DNA from: Eutypa lata
Taxonomy: Eukaryota; Ascomycota; Sordariomycetes; Xylariales; Diatrypaceae
Direction of reading: 5' to 3'
Length of the DNA stretch: 64,000 bases
NCBI GenBank assembly: GCA_022661535.1
Contig: JAKULF010000004.1
Span: 3,782,001 to 3,846,000, forward strand
A program made the position numbers and the translations under genes. This document shows, piece by piece, positions 25,237 to 38,577 of this stretch (position 1 is its first letter; every line of letters begins with the position of its first letter). The notes beneath the pieces were generated by a model. That model was given only the letters and a program-made list of their open reading frames with translations. It searched no databases and had not been told where the DNA came from.

Positions 25237-28200
25237 CTATGCTCGGGAGCGGACACTACCGATTGGCGTCGGAGTTGTGGAGGGGCCAGGATGACTGTGG
25301 GTGTGCGAGTGATTGGAATATAAATTTGAGAGTCGACCTCGCCTTGCGCTGTGTGACAAGGTGCCGACATCATGTTTCCCTGTAATACTATGAGCTTCTC
25401 GAACAGGTTAATGGACGACTTTGGACAAAACTTACCATCACAACAGGCTCTGACATTTTCAAGCCTGTCAGCTTCCCTATCCTGCTGTTCAATCATCTGC
25501 CGTAGATCTTCGGCACTGTCATGGACCTCGCTAGCCTCGTAGATGGCACTGTCATTGGGACCATGACCTCTGCTCCGAAGGCTACCGAAGGTGCCACTGA
25601 TCGTACCTGACTTCCAGTATCCACTTAACCTGTTTAGTGTGCTGGCCCGAATACTGCCACTTCCACTTCCTCTCTCGCGAGTAGGAGTCAAGGTGGGGAT
25701 GCTCATGGCTACATCGATGTTGGGTGACTCATTGCGGGTCGTCCTCGAGTTGTACGACGATAAGGAGGGAGGACCTCTGGACCTGGTGTTGAACCCCCTA
25801 CGGTGAACTGAAGGATTGAATTCATCCACGTCTTCTTGAGTGATATTTCCTGTGCCATCTTCTGCAACAGGCTGGAGTTCCTCACCAGTCCGAAGTAGCA
25901 AGTAGGATAGCGCGTTGAACCACGTCTCATGTCGTTGGCCAGTGGTACACGTGAACTTGATAGTGCGACCGGGAGCCACGATGATTAGACTCTTGCGGTG
26001 AAGTCCAGGGGGCATGGGGTTATCGTCGGTGACGACGCGCACAGCTTCGATCGGAACACTCTTGGCTTTTGTCTCAGAACGGCCCGCCGACGGATCCGAG
26101 TCGCTCCAGTTTAGTGTTCTCGTGTAAGGATGAACCCAGAAGTATCTTCTGTGCCTGTTTTCGGACATTTCTTCACGGCCAGCCTTGCGAGTGTATTTCC
26201 ACAAGTATTCACCGATCATCGTTTGTGTGATTGCTTGGATCATGCGAGGATCCGTATTGGGCCCAAAACCGCTTGGATCTATTCCCATATCGCTCCGTAT
26301 ATTGAACCGCGTGTCTAGTTCCGACACAAATGATGACACTGACGATTGGCTGCTCTGGAGCGGCATCCTGGAAGGGGAATGCATCTGAGCCCTCACGGCT
26401 CTTGGGGTCGACGTGTTTTTAAGAGACGGGGGCGATAACGGTGGGTTGCTGCTTGGTGTCCAGGGTCGTGAGGCAGGATTCTTGTAAGCTGATGCTGGAA
26501 GCGATGGGGGACCCATTGTGCCTTTGCCGCCACTGGATGAGTGTGTCCGTGCAGCCTCGATGGCCTCCCTGTGATTAGCAGGCAAAGGCGGCCGAGGTTG
26601 TGCTGATGTGCGGCCGCTGGCTGCACTACCTGGGCGTCGTGGAGGTATCGGCTCTGGTGTCGCAAGTGCACCAGAATCAGTCATCCGCTGTTTCGCTCGC
26701 GAAATGCTACCGATGCTTTCGTGAGAACGTCTAACACGTACTGTCCCAGAAGATGCCGCGTCACTGAGCACGGCCGATGGAGATACGGCATCGCCAAACG
26801 GAGTGACTGTGACCTCACCCCGAGCCGTTATAATGGTCACCGATTCCTGCGACAACTCCCGCTTGTGTTTGAACATCTGGTTTAGCGAATCAGCTGTAAG
26901 AGTTGTCTGGGAACTGTGATCGGTAGTGGGAGCAACTGCTTTCCGCCTGGCCTGAGGAGCATTGGTAGATATTTCCTTGAACGGACGCTGGGACTCTGGT
27001 GTTTCTGGTCCCTTGGAGATACTTGGAGACTGGCGTGTCTCGTCCTCAGCGATCAAAGGCGAGTCATTGGCTCTGGTCTTGCTCTGTGGTGTTTGTGGGC
27101 GCTCAATTTCTCGCGGAATGATAAAAGCCTCTCGCCTCGGGCTTCGATCATCAGACATTTCGATAGGTTCAGTTTCAACAGTGCTGACGGAAGAGATTCC
27201 TAGAGTAGGTGGGAGAACAACCAGAGATTTGCGGAGTGCCTCAAGTGCTGCGGCATGGCTCTTCAGTAGCCCATCTCTTTCGGCAGAGTTGTCCTGTTTC
27301 TGTGCACCGAGTATTTCCATATGACGAGCATTGGCAGCATCGAGTTCTCGGGCAAGTGCCGTCTCATTCTCCAACCTGATTTGGTCCAATTGCTCGGCAT
27401 GGCTGGCTTTCAATGACTTGATCGTTTCGTCCTGGTTTGTAGCATGTAACCTTGCTAAGCCATCGAGCTCTTGAGCATGGGTAGCTTTGAGATCCGCTAT
27501 TTCCCTTAGGCGTAATGCATCACGTTCATCGGCAAGTGCCTGTAACCCACTCGTGAGTGTGGCCTGGTGCTTCCCTTCCAGAACCTTGAGTTCTTGGGCA
27601 AGAGTTGCAGCATGTTGAGCGTCGGAGGCCTCGAGTTCCTTTGTAAGTACCGCCTCATGCTTGTCTTTGAGAGCCTGCAGTTCTTCTAAACGTGTCGCAT
27701 CAAGTTCCTTGCGCAAGGCTTCAAGATCTCGCGTAAGAATCTTAGCATGCTCTTCCTCGCGGGCTTTGAGTTCTTGAGAGTGAGTTGCATCTCTCTCAGT
27801 TTGGAGAGCATCGAGTTCCCTTGAGAGAGTTGCCGCATGCCCTTCCTTTAGCTGATCGAGTTCACGGGCCCGAGTGGCATCCTGTTGAGTTCTCAGAGCC
27901 CCTAGTTCTCGTGTAAGCTCTGCGGCATGCTCCTTCTTGAGGGATTCGAGTGCTTCGAAGCGTGTAGAGTCATGTTCGGCCTTGAGATCTTCTAGGGCCT
28001 GTACGTGGCTGGCACGCAGAGCTGCCAGTTCTTTCTCCTTCACTGATTCACTCTCGCTTCTAGCATTTCCTATTTCTAGTGAATGGGTGTTTGCTAGGTC
28101 TTCTATGAGCTTAGCACGTGAGGACGCGTTCTCAGCCCTCAATGTCTCCAACTCCTTCAAATGGCCCGCCGTCAGCGATTCTAGCTCCGCGGATTTTGCT

Positions 28201-31200
28201 GCAGCGAGTTCGCTCTTCAGTTCTTCCACTTGCTTCTCATGGCTAGCTCTTAGGGCATCGAGTGCTTGTGTTTGTGATGCTTCGCTCTCGCGCTTGTGTG
28301 ACTCAAGAATTTCGACATGAGCAGCGTTGAGCGCCTCTAGTTGCTGGGTATGTGCTGCATCGCCTTCCACCTTGGACGACTCGACTTGTTTCGCCAGGGC
28401 AGCCTTGAAGCCTTCTAGCTCTTGGGCATGGGCTGCGGCGTACTGACTCTTTAATGAGTCGATCTCTTGCGTGTGCGCGTCTTTAATGGCAGTCAGTTCC
28501 CGTGATAGGGTCGCTTCACCTTCCGCCTTGGAAGACTGAAGGTCTTTAACATGGGAGGCAACCAGAGCTGCAATCTCTGCGGCATGCGAGGCCCCATCCC
28601 CTTCTCTTAGCGCTCCTATTTGCTTTTCATGGGTTTCTTTGAGCGATTCGAGCTCTCGCGAGTGCGTGGCATTGATGCTTTCTTTGATCTTATCGACCTC
28701 TTGTGAATGTGCTTCTTTTAGGGCATCGAGCTGTTCAGCATGTGCTGTGCTGGAGGCCAGCTTCGCTTGCTCAAGTTGTTCGGCATGGCTTGCTGTCAAA
28801 GACTCAAGATCTTTAGCACGAGCATCTAGAAGCTCGCCCTTTACCTGGTCAATATGCTCCGTGTGGCTTGCCTTCAATGCCTCAAGCTCGTCGGTATGAG
28901 CGCCTGCTAGTTGACTCTTCGTTTGTTCGATCTGGGCCGTATGAGCAGCTGTGAGCTCTTCGATCTCGGCGACACGAGCAGCAACGCTGTTCTTCTGTGA
29001 ACTCGACAATGTCTCAGAATGGGAAGCTTCAAGAGCTGCTATCTCTATACCATGAGTAGCCTTCATATCATTCTGCACTGACGATAGCTCCTGGTGATGC
29101 TTCGTTCGAAGGGCCTCTAATTCGGCGGTATGAGATGCGTCACCCTCGTTCTTCGAAGCCGACATTTCTTCAGAATGCTTGGCTTGAAGAGCTTCCACCT
29201 CGGCTGCATGAGCGGCCTTGAGTTTCTCTAACGAGGCTGACACATCACCAGAGTTCTTAGCTTGCAGAGCATCCAACTCAGCAGCATGGGCAGTATCACT
29301 GTCGGTCTTGAAGGCCACCATTTCCTCGGAGTGCTTAGCTGTAAGCGCCTGGATCTCAGCCGCATGGGCAGCCTTGCTCTCCGCCTCCCTGAGCGCCAAG
29401 TATTCGGCGTGTGCTGTCTTCAGAACATCAATCTCTACTGCGTGAGCATTCTTCAGAGTCTTGACTTCCTCAACATGAGCAGCTAGGGCGTCGGCTGAGA
29501 CCTTGCTGATCTCCTCAGCATGGCTCGATTTCAGCGCTTCAAGTTCATGTATGAACGCTTCCTTGACCGTCGCTTCGGCTTTGCTGATTTCCTCAGCATG
29601 GGAGGCCTTCAGGGCTTCGGATGAAGCAGCCTGGGAGGCAGCATGATCGGCACTCAATTGACTCATCTGCTCTGCATGCTCAGCCCTAAGGCTTTCCAAT
29701 GCAGTAGCTTGAGTAGTAGCATGTTCACTAGCCAGTTGCTTAGTGTGTTCGGCATGCTCGGCACGAATAGCTGCTATCTCAGCTGCATGCGTATCTGTTT
29801 CAGGAAGAGGCTCTACTTCTTGAGAATGAACCTTGGAAAGCGCGAGATCCTTTGCCGTGGAAGGGGACTTATCTAGGTTCTCTTGCACACCAGCATCAGT
29901 ATACAAGGAAACCGTGGAATGCCGGCTGATTACAGTATGTCTTGATACGGGCCTATCAGACAGGTTGCCAGAGAAAACGGAGAGCATCTCAGGCGCTGGA
30001 TCGGTCATCATGCCGCTGTCCACCATAACGAGCTTGGGCAAGCGGGGTACGGCTGGCGGTGGAGATGCAGTCCTAGCTCTAATGGACCTTCTGCTAGGAG
30101 TTGCCGACAGATTCGACTCATTGTCGCTACCCTCGAAGTCGCCAAGTTCAGCAGCCAAGTTTTGGCCATGCTGCCGCGGAGTGCCCATGATGCTGCGATT
30201 TGTAAAGCTAGATGGGCTGCTCTGGAGAACTGGCTCCTCACTAGCTTGCCTCGAGCGGCGGAACGCGCCGCGACTGACCCGGAGTGGGAACCTTGACTGG
30301 AGCGGGGGAAGGCTTGGTGGTGTCCTCGCACCGCCCTCGAAGTGGTAATAGTCTTCTTCATCTTCAGTCGAGGCTGTGCTATCAATAGATCGGCTACGGC
30401 CAAGTCCCATTGGAAGGTTATGCTGTCTCAACCGGAGGGCGTTGCTACGCTTCGAAGGACTTTCTGTTTCTGTCTCGGTATCATCGTCGCTCGTAAAGTC
30501 CTCAGCTCCGGTGTGGAAGTCGTCTGTCTCCGTTCCGCGTTCGTTAGCGGTCTCAAAGGCAGCATCGCTTGTGTCATTGGCTGTCTCGAAGCGGTCGTCA
30601 TCATCGTCGTCGCCGGCGATGCTGCCGGCAGGAGTGACAAACTTAGGAGATGATCGAGATTCGGGAGAAGGGTGAGCGGAGCTAGTATTATCGGGCTGAT
30701 CTTCCCAGTTTGAGTCGTCCGTGAAGATTTCGCTGCGGATGCTACGAAGACCACCAAGTAGCCGCGGGGCTGGTTTCTTAATCTCTTTCGCCTCCGCTTT
30801 CCGGGCGCGCTTGTTGACGGTTATGGGGTCGTTTCGAATCTTTTCCACCTCGTCCCGGGCCTCGTGAAGCATACGCCTAAGCTCCAGCTTCTCGGTCTTC
30901 TCGCGGTGGTAGTTGGCTCTGAGACTTTGGATGGTCCGTTGGGCATGCCCAAGTGAAGTCTTGAGCGTTTCAGTCTCAAGCATGGAATGTCGAGGGGTTC
31001 CTTTGATGGGAGACGGGGGAGGGGAGTGCTCGGGCGTCGGGTTGTCATTGGCAGTTTCGAAGTCCTCGTCGCTAAGTCCCATAACCTGTTCACGCTCTGT
31101 CGTACGCCCTCTTTGCAAGGAGAATGCCTTAGCTAACTCTTGATTTTGCGTAGTCAACTCCTCGATTTTTCGTTGCATAGCACCGCGCTCCGAGTCGCCC

Positions 31201-32283
31201 AGCACCATGTTCCTTTTTGCCGTTCCTAGCTCTATATCATGACGCTTGACGGTTGCTGCATGTTCCTCTACCAACTTGGAGTGGCTGAGCCTGACTTCGT
31301 CCAACTTCTGCTGTGTCGCGGTCTTGTCGGCCTGGAGGAGGTTGAGACTCTGAGTTAGTTTCTTTTCGCGATCGGCAGCATCTTTCTGGGCCGTCATGAG
31401 TTCATGTAGCTGCGTCTCAAGGTTCCAATTCTCATCCTTGTAACGGTGCTCGTTTTCATCAAGGGCTTTCACGCGTTGCTGGAAGTTTTCAGCCTCATAT
31501 TCGAGCCTGGACCTCTCGGCCTTGGTCTCTTTCAGCTCCTCCTCCTTCTCTGCAAGCAAGGCCTGTAGATTCCGAACTTGGGCGATTAGAGAGGTACTGA
31601 TCTCGGCAGCAAATTCGATGTCATGTATGCGGTTGGAGGGCTGATTTCGTATTTTCCGATTAGGAACGCTAAGTTTGGTGGGTGAGCCAGTCGCTTGAGC
31701 TTCAAATTTAGAAGGGCTCACAGAACGCTGTACGTTTTTTGTGATTAGCAATTACATATATCCCCTCTCGTTAGATTCAAGATTAGCTTACCCTTCCACC
31801 TTTCCCTTCAGGAACGAAGGGTGACCCAGGAGCAGCCTCGTTACTAGGGACTCTCTGCTTCGGGAGAAAGGCTCTAGCACTCTCCCTCGCGACTTCATTA
31901 TATTCCTTCTCGATATCAGACAACTTTTGGCGCAAATCCTGAGAGAGCTCGCCCTCAGTTTGCATTTTCTCCACGTCTTTCAAGCGTTCGGTGAGCTCTT
32001 TGCGCTGCTGCACCAAGGCGGTGCCCAGCTTTCCGGCTTCCTCCATGCGACGATCGGTCTCGGACAAATGAGCCTCTAGAGCTCGTTTTGCCTGTGCTGG
32101 TGAAACATTGGGGCCCAATGCAAATATCTGAGGGTCGAAATTGGAGAAGCGATGGTGATGGTGAATGGCAGCAGGAGGCGACGCTGCCGAAAAGAAGGGA
32201 TCATGTTGCTCTGATTCTTCGCTAGGGCTGGCAGGAGCATGCGGCAGATAGTCGCCGGGGCCGGACGGGCTTGACGAAGCCAT
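25237..32283 (-). CDS. apsA: ApsA/Num1/Mcp5-type cortical anchor protein with PH domain
   Basis: Three exons: 32283-31792, 31727-25436 and 25379-25237, giving 2308 aa. Intron 1 (31791-31728, GTAAGC...ACGTACAG, phase 0) and intron 2 (25435-25380, GTAAGT...TTACAG) restore the family-typical joins GGR|RSVSPSKFE and CCDG|KHDVGTL. Without intron 2 the frame runs into an unrelated tail. The start is ATG 32283 (CTCAAAATGGCT); the frame extends further upstream only from a TTG. Layout: Ser/Pro-rich N-terminus; a conserved coiled coil (about residues 195-340); an acidic Ser/Thr-rich linker; about 33 repeats of 26 residues, rich in Ala, Glu and SHAEEL-like motifs (about 805-1665); a proline-rich linker; a PH domain (about 2005-2115) with RRYFWVHPYTRTLNW. 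Known for the family (A. nidulans ApsA, yeast Num1, fission yeast Mcp5): it binds the plasma membrane through the PH domain and anchors dynein and mitochondria for nuclear migration. Family assignment is firm; the exact repeat count is by eye. Confidence 0.93.
27220..29800 (-). repeat. In-gene array of 26-residue (78-nt) coiled-coil repeats
   Basis: Within apsA, successive 26-residue units align without gaps over long runs. Example unit starts are DELEALKASHTEH, KDLESLTASHAEQ, EQLDALKEAHSQE and RELESLKETHEKQ. About 33 units fit in the interval. Units differ at many positions, so the array is old rather than freshly amplified. Confidence 0.75.
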
Positions 32284-35200
32284 TTTGAGTTCACTTGGAG
32301 AGGGCAAGGTCGATTCGATTATGGAGCGAAATGCTCAGCAGGGAAAGGGATGTGATTTCCCTGCTGGGATTATCTCTGAATTATGACATGCAACCTGTTG
32401 ATCTTTTTGGCGCCCAAAGCGACTTGTATAAGGTAACAACAAATGAGGCGAAGAAGAGGCTTCTTCAAGAGATGAGGCTGACTAAAACGGTCTGACTGGC
32501 TGGCTATTGAATCAACTCGAAAATCAGATTTATCAACCAATAACAGAAAAAGACGCGAAAATGTTAAGTCGCCAATTCGTGTCTGCGACCCAAAACAAGT
32601 TAGGTCAGCTACGCTAGTATTATTGTAATAGTGAATAGTGCCAAGAGGGGAGATCACTGCCGCGTGGTTCTACCTCCACTTGTCGGGTAGAACTAGCTGT
32701 ACCACCACCAGTACGTTACAATTGACTTGTTAAGATCAGTACTGGAGAAAGTGAACACTTCAGCAGAGATTAAAAAACGAAAATACAGGGAAAACAAGGA
32801 AAGCAGGCGGGAAACGGCAGTCCTGGCACTAGCTGCTGGCGGTAAACGGGAAAGGGAAAGGGAAACAGTAGCCGCGGTAATGGGTAATGTTGCATTGCTG
32901 TGCTGTGATGTAAAAAGAATGCAAGGATGGGCCGTAAGACGAATACGGCTTCCTCAAACAATGGGCTGTTGTAGACGTTGCCAATTGCGGTGGTTGCCAG
33001 TCGCGACGACATTCGTTGTGGGTGTAACGGAAGTCAGGTGGCTACAGGTGGTGCTAGAATAGGAAAACAGCTAATGGTAGGCAGGCAGGCAGGCAGGCAG
33101 GTAGATAGATATGTGTAAGTAAGTAGGTAGGTAAGAAGGTAGGTATCTTGAAATAATACGAAAATGAGAGCTGGAATGTGCAATTCATCAATTGACTACA
33201 TGTAGGTGCGCCAATCTATGTACCAATCATGCAGGCATGGAGGCTGAGATACTCCGTATATATTGGTATACACTTCCAACCCTCTTACACTACTTAGTAG
33301 AACAAGTAGAAGGGAATGAATAGATGCGTGGGACTACCTCGATATATTTTCAGATTTAAGCAGTATACATACACATGCCAACATATATTCATATGTGTAT
33401 GTATATGCGCACGTGATAAGAGACGTACAGAAATCAGGTATAGAAATTCGTTCGCGCTCCCTCCAGCAGCTGTGACTCATGAGGGGAGGTCGACGTCAAC
33501 TTGGTATAAGGGGTCTTTTAGTGATAAGAAGCTACGCAAAATACATACCTAATAGCAACCGCGTTTAACCATATGTCGAAAAGAAACGGTAGAATGTAAA
33601 GCAGCGAGATGTGGGAGTTGATAGACAGTCCAGATAGAGAGAGATAAGCGTCGCAGATTCCGGAAGGTTGACCAAAGTTCAAGGGCGAATTTGATTCAAT
33701 TGATCGGTATATCAACGTCGGCGGCCAGGGGTCCAAAGTGAAACTTTACCTATAGAGGTTGTAGGTCGGTTGGCAGGTTTGTAAGCCGATGTCGAGATAC
33801 TACTACGTGTGTAGTAAAGTGGTGGTAGGCGGGATCAATTTTGATTTTGACTTTCTTGGAGAAAAACGACGTGCAACGAGTGACGAGAACGAAAGGGGGC
33901 GAATTAGAAATAATTCTAAAAATAATTACAACGATTAGGCTAAGGTAAGGAAGCTATAAAATAAAATAAAAAGTAATCCGCAACCAAACGAGTGATATAG
34001 AGAGCGGAAGAAAGGTGCAGCAAAGACAATATGCGGTCAGTCTAGACAAGGGACAGTAGACGCGTTTGAAAGGATTTTGAGGGAGCCGAATTCCTGCTAG
34101 ATGTCTCGTCTCGGACCGGCGGCATGTATTGTATTGTGCCGTTTTTTTTAATGTTTTTTTATTTATGTATTGTAAAATAACTTTTATGTAGGTATGGCAC
34201 GTTACGTATGAACGGCCTAGACGGGAAGGGAAGAGAAGGGAATTATTACTATACAAGGAGGGAGGTGACGGGTAAAGGAAGAAAGGGGAAAACACGAGAG
34301 ACAAGAAGTGGTGGTGGATACAGATTGAAGTCGATAAGAATTCATCCAGCCATCAAATCTTGACCGACTTGCAATGGAGAGCACAAGAGAAGACAAGACT
34401 AAAACAAACAAAAAAAGTCCGAGACCTTGCCTTCTTTCAAAATGAGCCATGGAATAAAACTACGGGTTTGCATTGTGCGCATTGTGGATTTATGACAGCA
34501 TCCCTCCCCCTCCTAGAGCCCAAGATAGCAAGGCCCCCATACCCAAATCCATACCTTGCCACTAACGAAGGGGGTATGGATAATTTCACGTAAATGTGTG
34601 TGTACGAAGTAGTTATCCTACAATATATCAGTATAGATTTAAATACCTATATAAAGACATACAACATCCTCACCCGACTTTAAGAAGACCATAAGATAAA
34701 CTTACAAGTTTTGTTTACATTCTTCAATATAAGCGGTCATACTACATCAAACTCTACGAAGGTAAGTGCCTTCTACGTAGTATGAATTATTTTCATTGGA
34801 TACGCTGCGCTGACATGAGTACACCTAAAGTGTATGTAGGTCCCGCCATAAATCAGCTTGGACCAATACATGAACCGGGCATTTCCAACGCGTTGAAAGT
34901 AATTTATGATTCATTCAATCATTATGCGAGGCCGTCGTTTCAGCTGATTTGGCAATAAACAATACGGATCAACACGTCTGTACCTAGTCGAGTCACATAT
35001 GTTTCGTAAAGTAGAAAGAAAATCAGACTTGATAGAATATCTTGATACATTTAGCTACATAGCGATCAGTATGATCTATCACATAACTGTCTGCCTGTCT
35101 ACACACGCAGGCACGGCGCGTTTATTTACATTGCTTGGGCATAACCTTAGAATTCAATGGGTCGCGTGTCAATAGTTATGCGGGGCAACTAAAAGGTAGG

Positions 35201-35788
35201 CATTGCATACATAGACTTGCTCGATGCTTACATCTGGATGCAGTACTTATACAGATTTTAAGATCGTCATTACTAGCACAGCTGTCATGCATTGACTGGC
35301 TACCTACCCTAGGTAAGTAGGTAGTCTGGTGGTTAGACAAGGCTGAACAGGGAACAGAATAGATAGGTAACTTTATTGAATGGATGGTCTTTGAAGGCAC
35401 TCATAGAAAACCCTCATGAGCACTTCAACAATTGCACTGTGCAATAGTTATGCGTATGAATGCATGCAGGCTGTAAGGAGGGTCTTTGTTCCTTTGCATA
35501 GTGGGGTCACTCTCACATGAAATTTATACTGTATCACTATATTCATATATATGGCTATGTGCATATATGTATAAAGATCTATTTATCCAAATCCTAGCAA
35601 GTACCTAGTCAGCTAGTCAGACCTCACCCTCACCTTGATGACGAGATCTCGCCACCCACCGTCAATCTACATGTAGCTCTGCCTCTTAATTGATTATTGC
35701 TCCTAAGTGCCAGGTTTTTCCAAATACAACAGCTGAGTTCCACAGCCTGTATCTAATCATTCATCCGTACGGACCTATTGAAGTCGTT
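32284..35788. other. Divergent intergenic region between apsA and cwc24
   Basis: This 3.5-kb stretch should hold both promoters and 5' leaders. I see only simple repeats and short open frames without protein character. It contains purine-rich stretches near 34220-34300 and an AT-rich stretch near 35520-35580. No TATA box can be assigned with confidence. Confidence 0.4.
33077..33145. repeat. GGCA / GTAG microsatellite
   Basis: About five tandem GGCA units (33080-33101) are followed by degenerate GTAG/GTAA units. It is simple sequence in an intergenic region. Confidence 0.8.
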
Positions 35789-36948
35789 ATGACCGACAGC
35801 GGTGATACTCCTAATCCTCCTGTCGCACCTGTCGCCATCTTCAAGAAGCGAGGCGCGAAGGCCAGGGCGAACATTAGGAAGCGACCAGCAACTCCACCAC
35901 CCGCCGACGATGATAGCGACGACTATACATCATCGGAAGATGAGGCCGGACAGCGGGTGAAGCGCCGCAAGAACAATAAAGCCGCCGTCACTGCATCTTC
36001 TAAAAACCACGACACGAATACAACCGCCCCTCACTCCAACACTACCGTCTTTAAGGCCGACCGAAGCGTCCCTATCACGAGCGTCAATGATGCTACCAAG
36101 CAGAGCAACTGGTTTGACGAGGCCGACGATGCGAAACTGCTAGGAAGTACTCGACCTCTTCCCACGTCCAAGCCCAGCGAGAAAGGTGGCAATAGCGATC
36201 TTTCGGCCGCGTCACAACAACCGAACGGGACCTATAAGGGACTAGCGAACCAGACCACCTTCATACAGAAAAATCCTAATGCCCCCAATCGCACCGTCGG
36301 CCCCATTAAGGCCGCCACTAACATACGCACCATCACTGTCACCGACTTTGCGCCTGATGTCTGCAAGGACTACAAGCAGACAGGCTTTTGCGGGTGTGAG
36401 TAATTTCCAGAATTATTTCTACTCCTGCCTAGCATCACCAAGGTCTCTGGAAAGGAAAATGGCTAACTCTATCTGTTACAGTCGGCGACAACTGCAAGTT
36501 CCTCCATGCTAGAGAGGTATACCAACAAGGCTGGCAGCTCGACAGGGAATGGGAGAAGGTTGGAAAGGGGAAGAAGAACGCTTCGGGCACGGTTTTTGCG
36601 AGCGCCAACCGAGGTAGCGCTACGAACGATGCTGACGATACAGACGCCGCCGATGAAGCCTTATTAGAGAAGATCCCATTCGCCTGCGTCATTTGTAAGG
36701 GCCCCTACAAGGAGCCCATTGTGACGAGGTGCGGGCATTATTTCTGTCTGTCGTGTGCTCTACAGAGATATAGGAAGGACCCAAGTTGTGCTGCCTGTGG
36801 CGCCGGAACCAGCGGCGTCTTCAACACGGCCAAGACGCTGAATAAGTTATTAGAGCGGAAACGCGAGCGACAGGCGCGGAAGAGGCAAAAGGCCATAGAG
36901 GCCGGGGAAGATATTCCCGACGACGATGAGGCTGATGTGGCTAAATAG
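35789..36948 (+). CDS. cwc24: Pre-mRNA-splicing factor Cwc24 (CCCH and RING zinc fingers)
   Basis: Two exons, 35789-36395 and 36482-36948, encode 357 aa. The intron (GTGAGT...TTACAG, 86 nt) lies inside the CCCH finger and must be removed to complete it: C192-x8-C201-x5-C207-x3-H211. The C3HC4 RING follows at C271, C274, C286, H288, C291, C294, C305 and C308, with the typical run VTRCGHYFC. A basic, acidic-tailed C-terminus (ERKRERQARKRQ then DDDEAD) ends the protein. The N-terminal half is Ser/Asp/Pro-rich and disordered-looking. Known: Cwc24 (human RNF113A) joins the activated spliceosome and contacts the 5' splice site before the first catalytic step; the RING can act as a ubiquitin ligase. 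The upstream in-frame extension begins with TTG and is not used. It is transcribed away from apsA. Order and spacing of both fingers make the assignment secure. Confidence 0.93.
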
Positions 36949-38338
36949 ATGACCTGTTAACTAGCTTTGCGGAATTGATCTGCTTATGTGAATGTCTATA
37001 GGCATTGCACCCAGGTGTCCAACCAACTAACAAAAAAACCCCTGCAGCCCTTGGATTCAATTAACTGGCCCGGATCTCCCGAGTGGCCACTTCGGAGACT
37101 TAGTCGTATCTCCACTATGGATGTTCGCTGGCAGTCTAATACAATCAATTTCTCTACAGACTATAAACTGTCGGGGGTATCGAATTGTAAATCAGTAGGG
37201 GACAGCACAGCAATACGGGTCCAGGCTGCAGGAGTTGCTGCATACGGGCCTCCAATAACCCACATTGGAATATTGGGTCCTATCTGATTCGTACACATCA
37301 GTTCAGGGGAACAAATCAGATATTATCTATGTTTCTCCATAACAAGATATAAGTGCCATAGGCCTTTTCACCTTGGGGCTTTGCCATATGTTGATACGGA
37401 GCCCTACAACGGTAGGGGCCGTAGGCACTCGCTGACGCGTCACCTTGCCTTCGCCTTCTAAGGCACGTCACTCTATATTCTAGCATACAGTTTTATTCTG
37501 GAGCTCAAATTAGGGGCCATGTTATGCCCAGTCAGTCTATAGACGAATCATCCAAACGTAGGCTACAATACACAACCTACTTGTTAGATCACGCTCGGTA
37601 TTTTGTGACGTAGATTTCGACAACATGTGACATTCAGCAACTGAGAACTGGCTGTGCCCAACGTCATTGACCACCCCTTGTTATGCCTATCGGTTTGGTT
37701 TGCCGTGTTGAACATTGTCTACAATACTATTGGTTAGACATTGTAGGCATCTTTCATTATAACACTCGCTACAAAGTGTATCATAGCTCTAGTCTATATA
37801 TTGTATACCTCTAGCGCTAGCAATAGTAAAGTACTCAGCTATGGGAAGATTAATGATGTCCGCTATAAATCTGGACTGCGAAACGAACATGCTCCTATAT
37901 GACTGGCTTCTGGATTCCGGAGGTTAATAACTATTATGATATAGAAAAGGTCTGGTACTGCAGATTCGGTTAAGAATGTAACTCTTTAAACCCTGGTCAC
38001 GGAGTGGTTGAGAGCATGGATCTGTACAGTATATAGTCGGACTTTAGCGGTACTATATCGACCAGCCATTGACGAAGACTTCAAATATCAATAGCAATAA
38101 TATATAATCGACGTGGACAGAAGCTTGGCGTGTAGCATACATTTATCATTGTTGTCTTACTACAAAGCTATAGTAAGATAATAACGGCACATATATACGG
38201 ATAACAAAACTGAAGCGTGTGGCGGTGTTTGATAAGGCTATACTTAGGGAACCTCGAAATCAAGCTATACGCGAAGCGAGCGAGTGTCGGGCAATCTGTC
38301 AACTTGTGACTGCCTGAGATCCCATGTAACTTATAGGA

Positions 38339-38577
38339 CTGTCAGGGTATAAAGTGTACGCTACAGATATAAGGTGTAGACCAGTGCAGACTAAGTGGCA
38401 GCGAAGCTCCGACGACCTCTAGAGGGCCATGGCAGCCTATATAAAGGGGGCGAAGCCCCCTATAGTTGCGCAGTGAAGCGGGAGTTAATGGTCTTATATA
38501 TTCACCCCTAAGCTCTGACCCCTTCCTTTCACTCTGAATACAATCATCCGACAAGGACGACATACCGAGATCTCACA
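38339..38577. mobile_element. Possible solo LTR fragment
   Basis: The interval begins with TGTCAGGG and ends with GATCTCACA, fitting the TG...CA ends of an LTR. It includes a TATATAAAGG box just before a GGGGGCGAAGCCCCC hairpin (38445-38460), and a C-rich then AATACAATCATCCGAC tail that resembles fungal LTR R-U5 ends. No 5-bp target duplication is found at these ends and no partner LTR is seen in the window, so this is only a suggestion. Confidence 0.25.

Noticed and set aside
30008..30757. Several 70-170-codon frames on both strands inside apsA
   Set aside because: They overlap the continuous apsA coding exon and are shadows of its biased codon use.
32284..32307. Eight extra N-terminal codons of ApsA
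   Set aside because: The upstream start would be TTG. The ATG at 32283 has a good context and matches the usual beginning.
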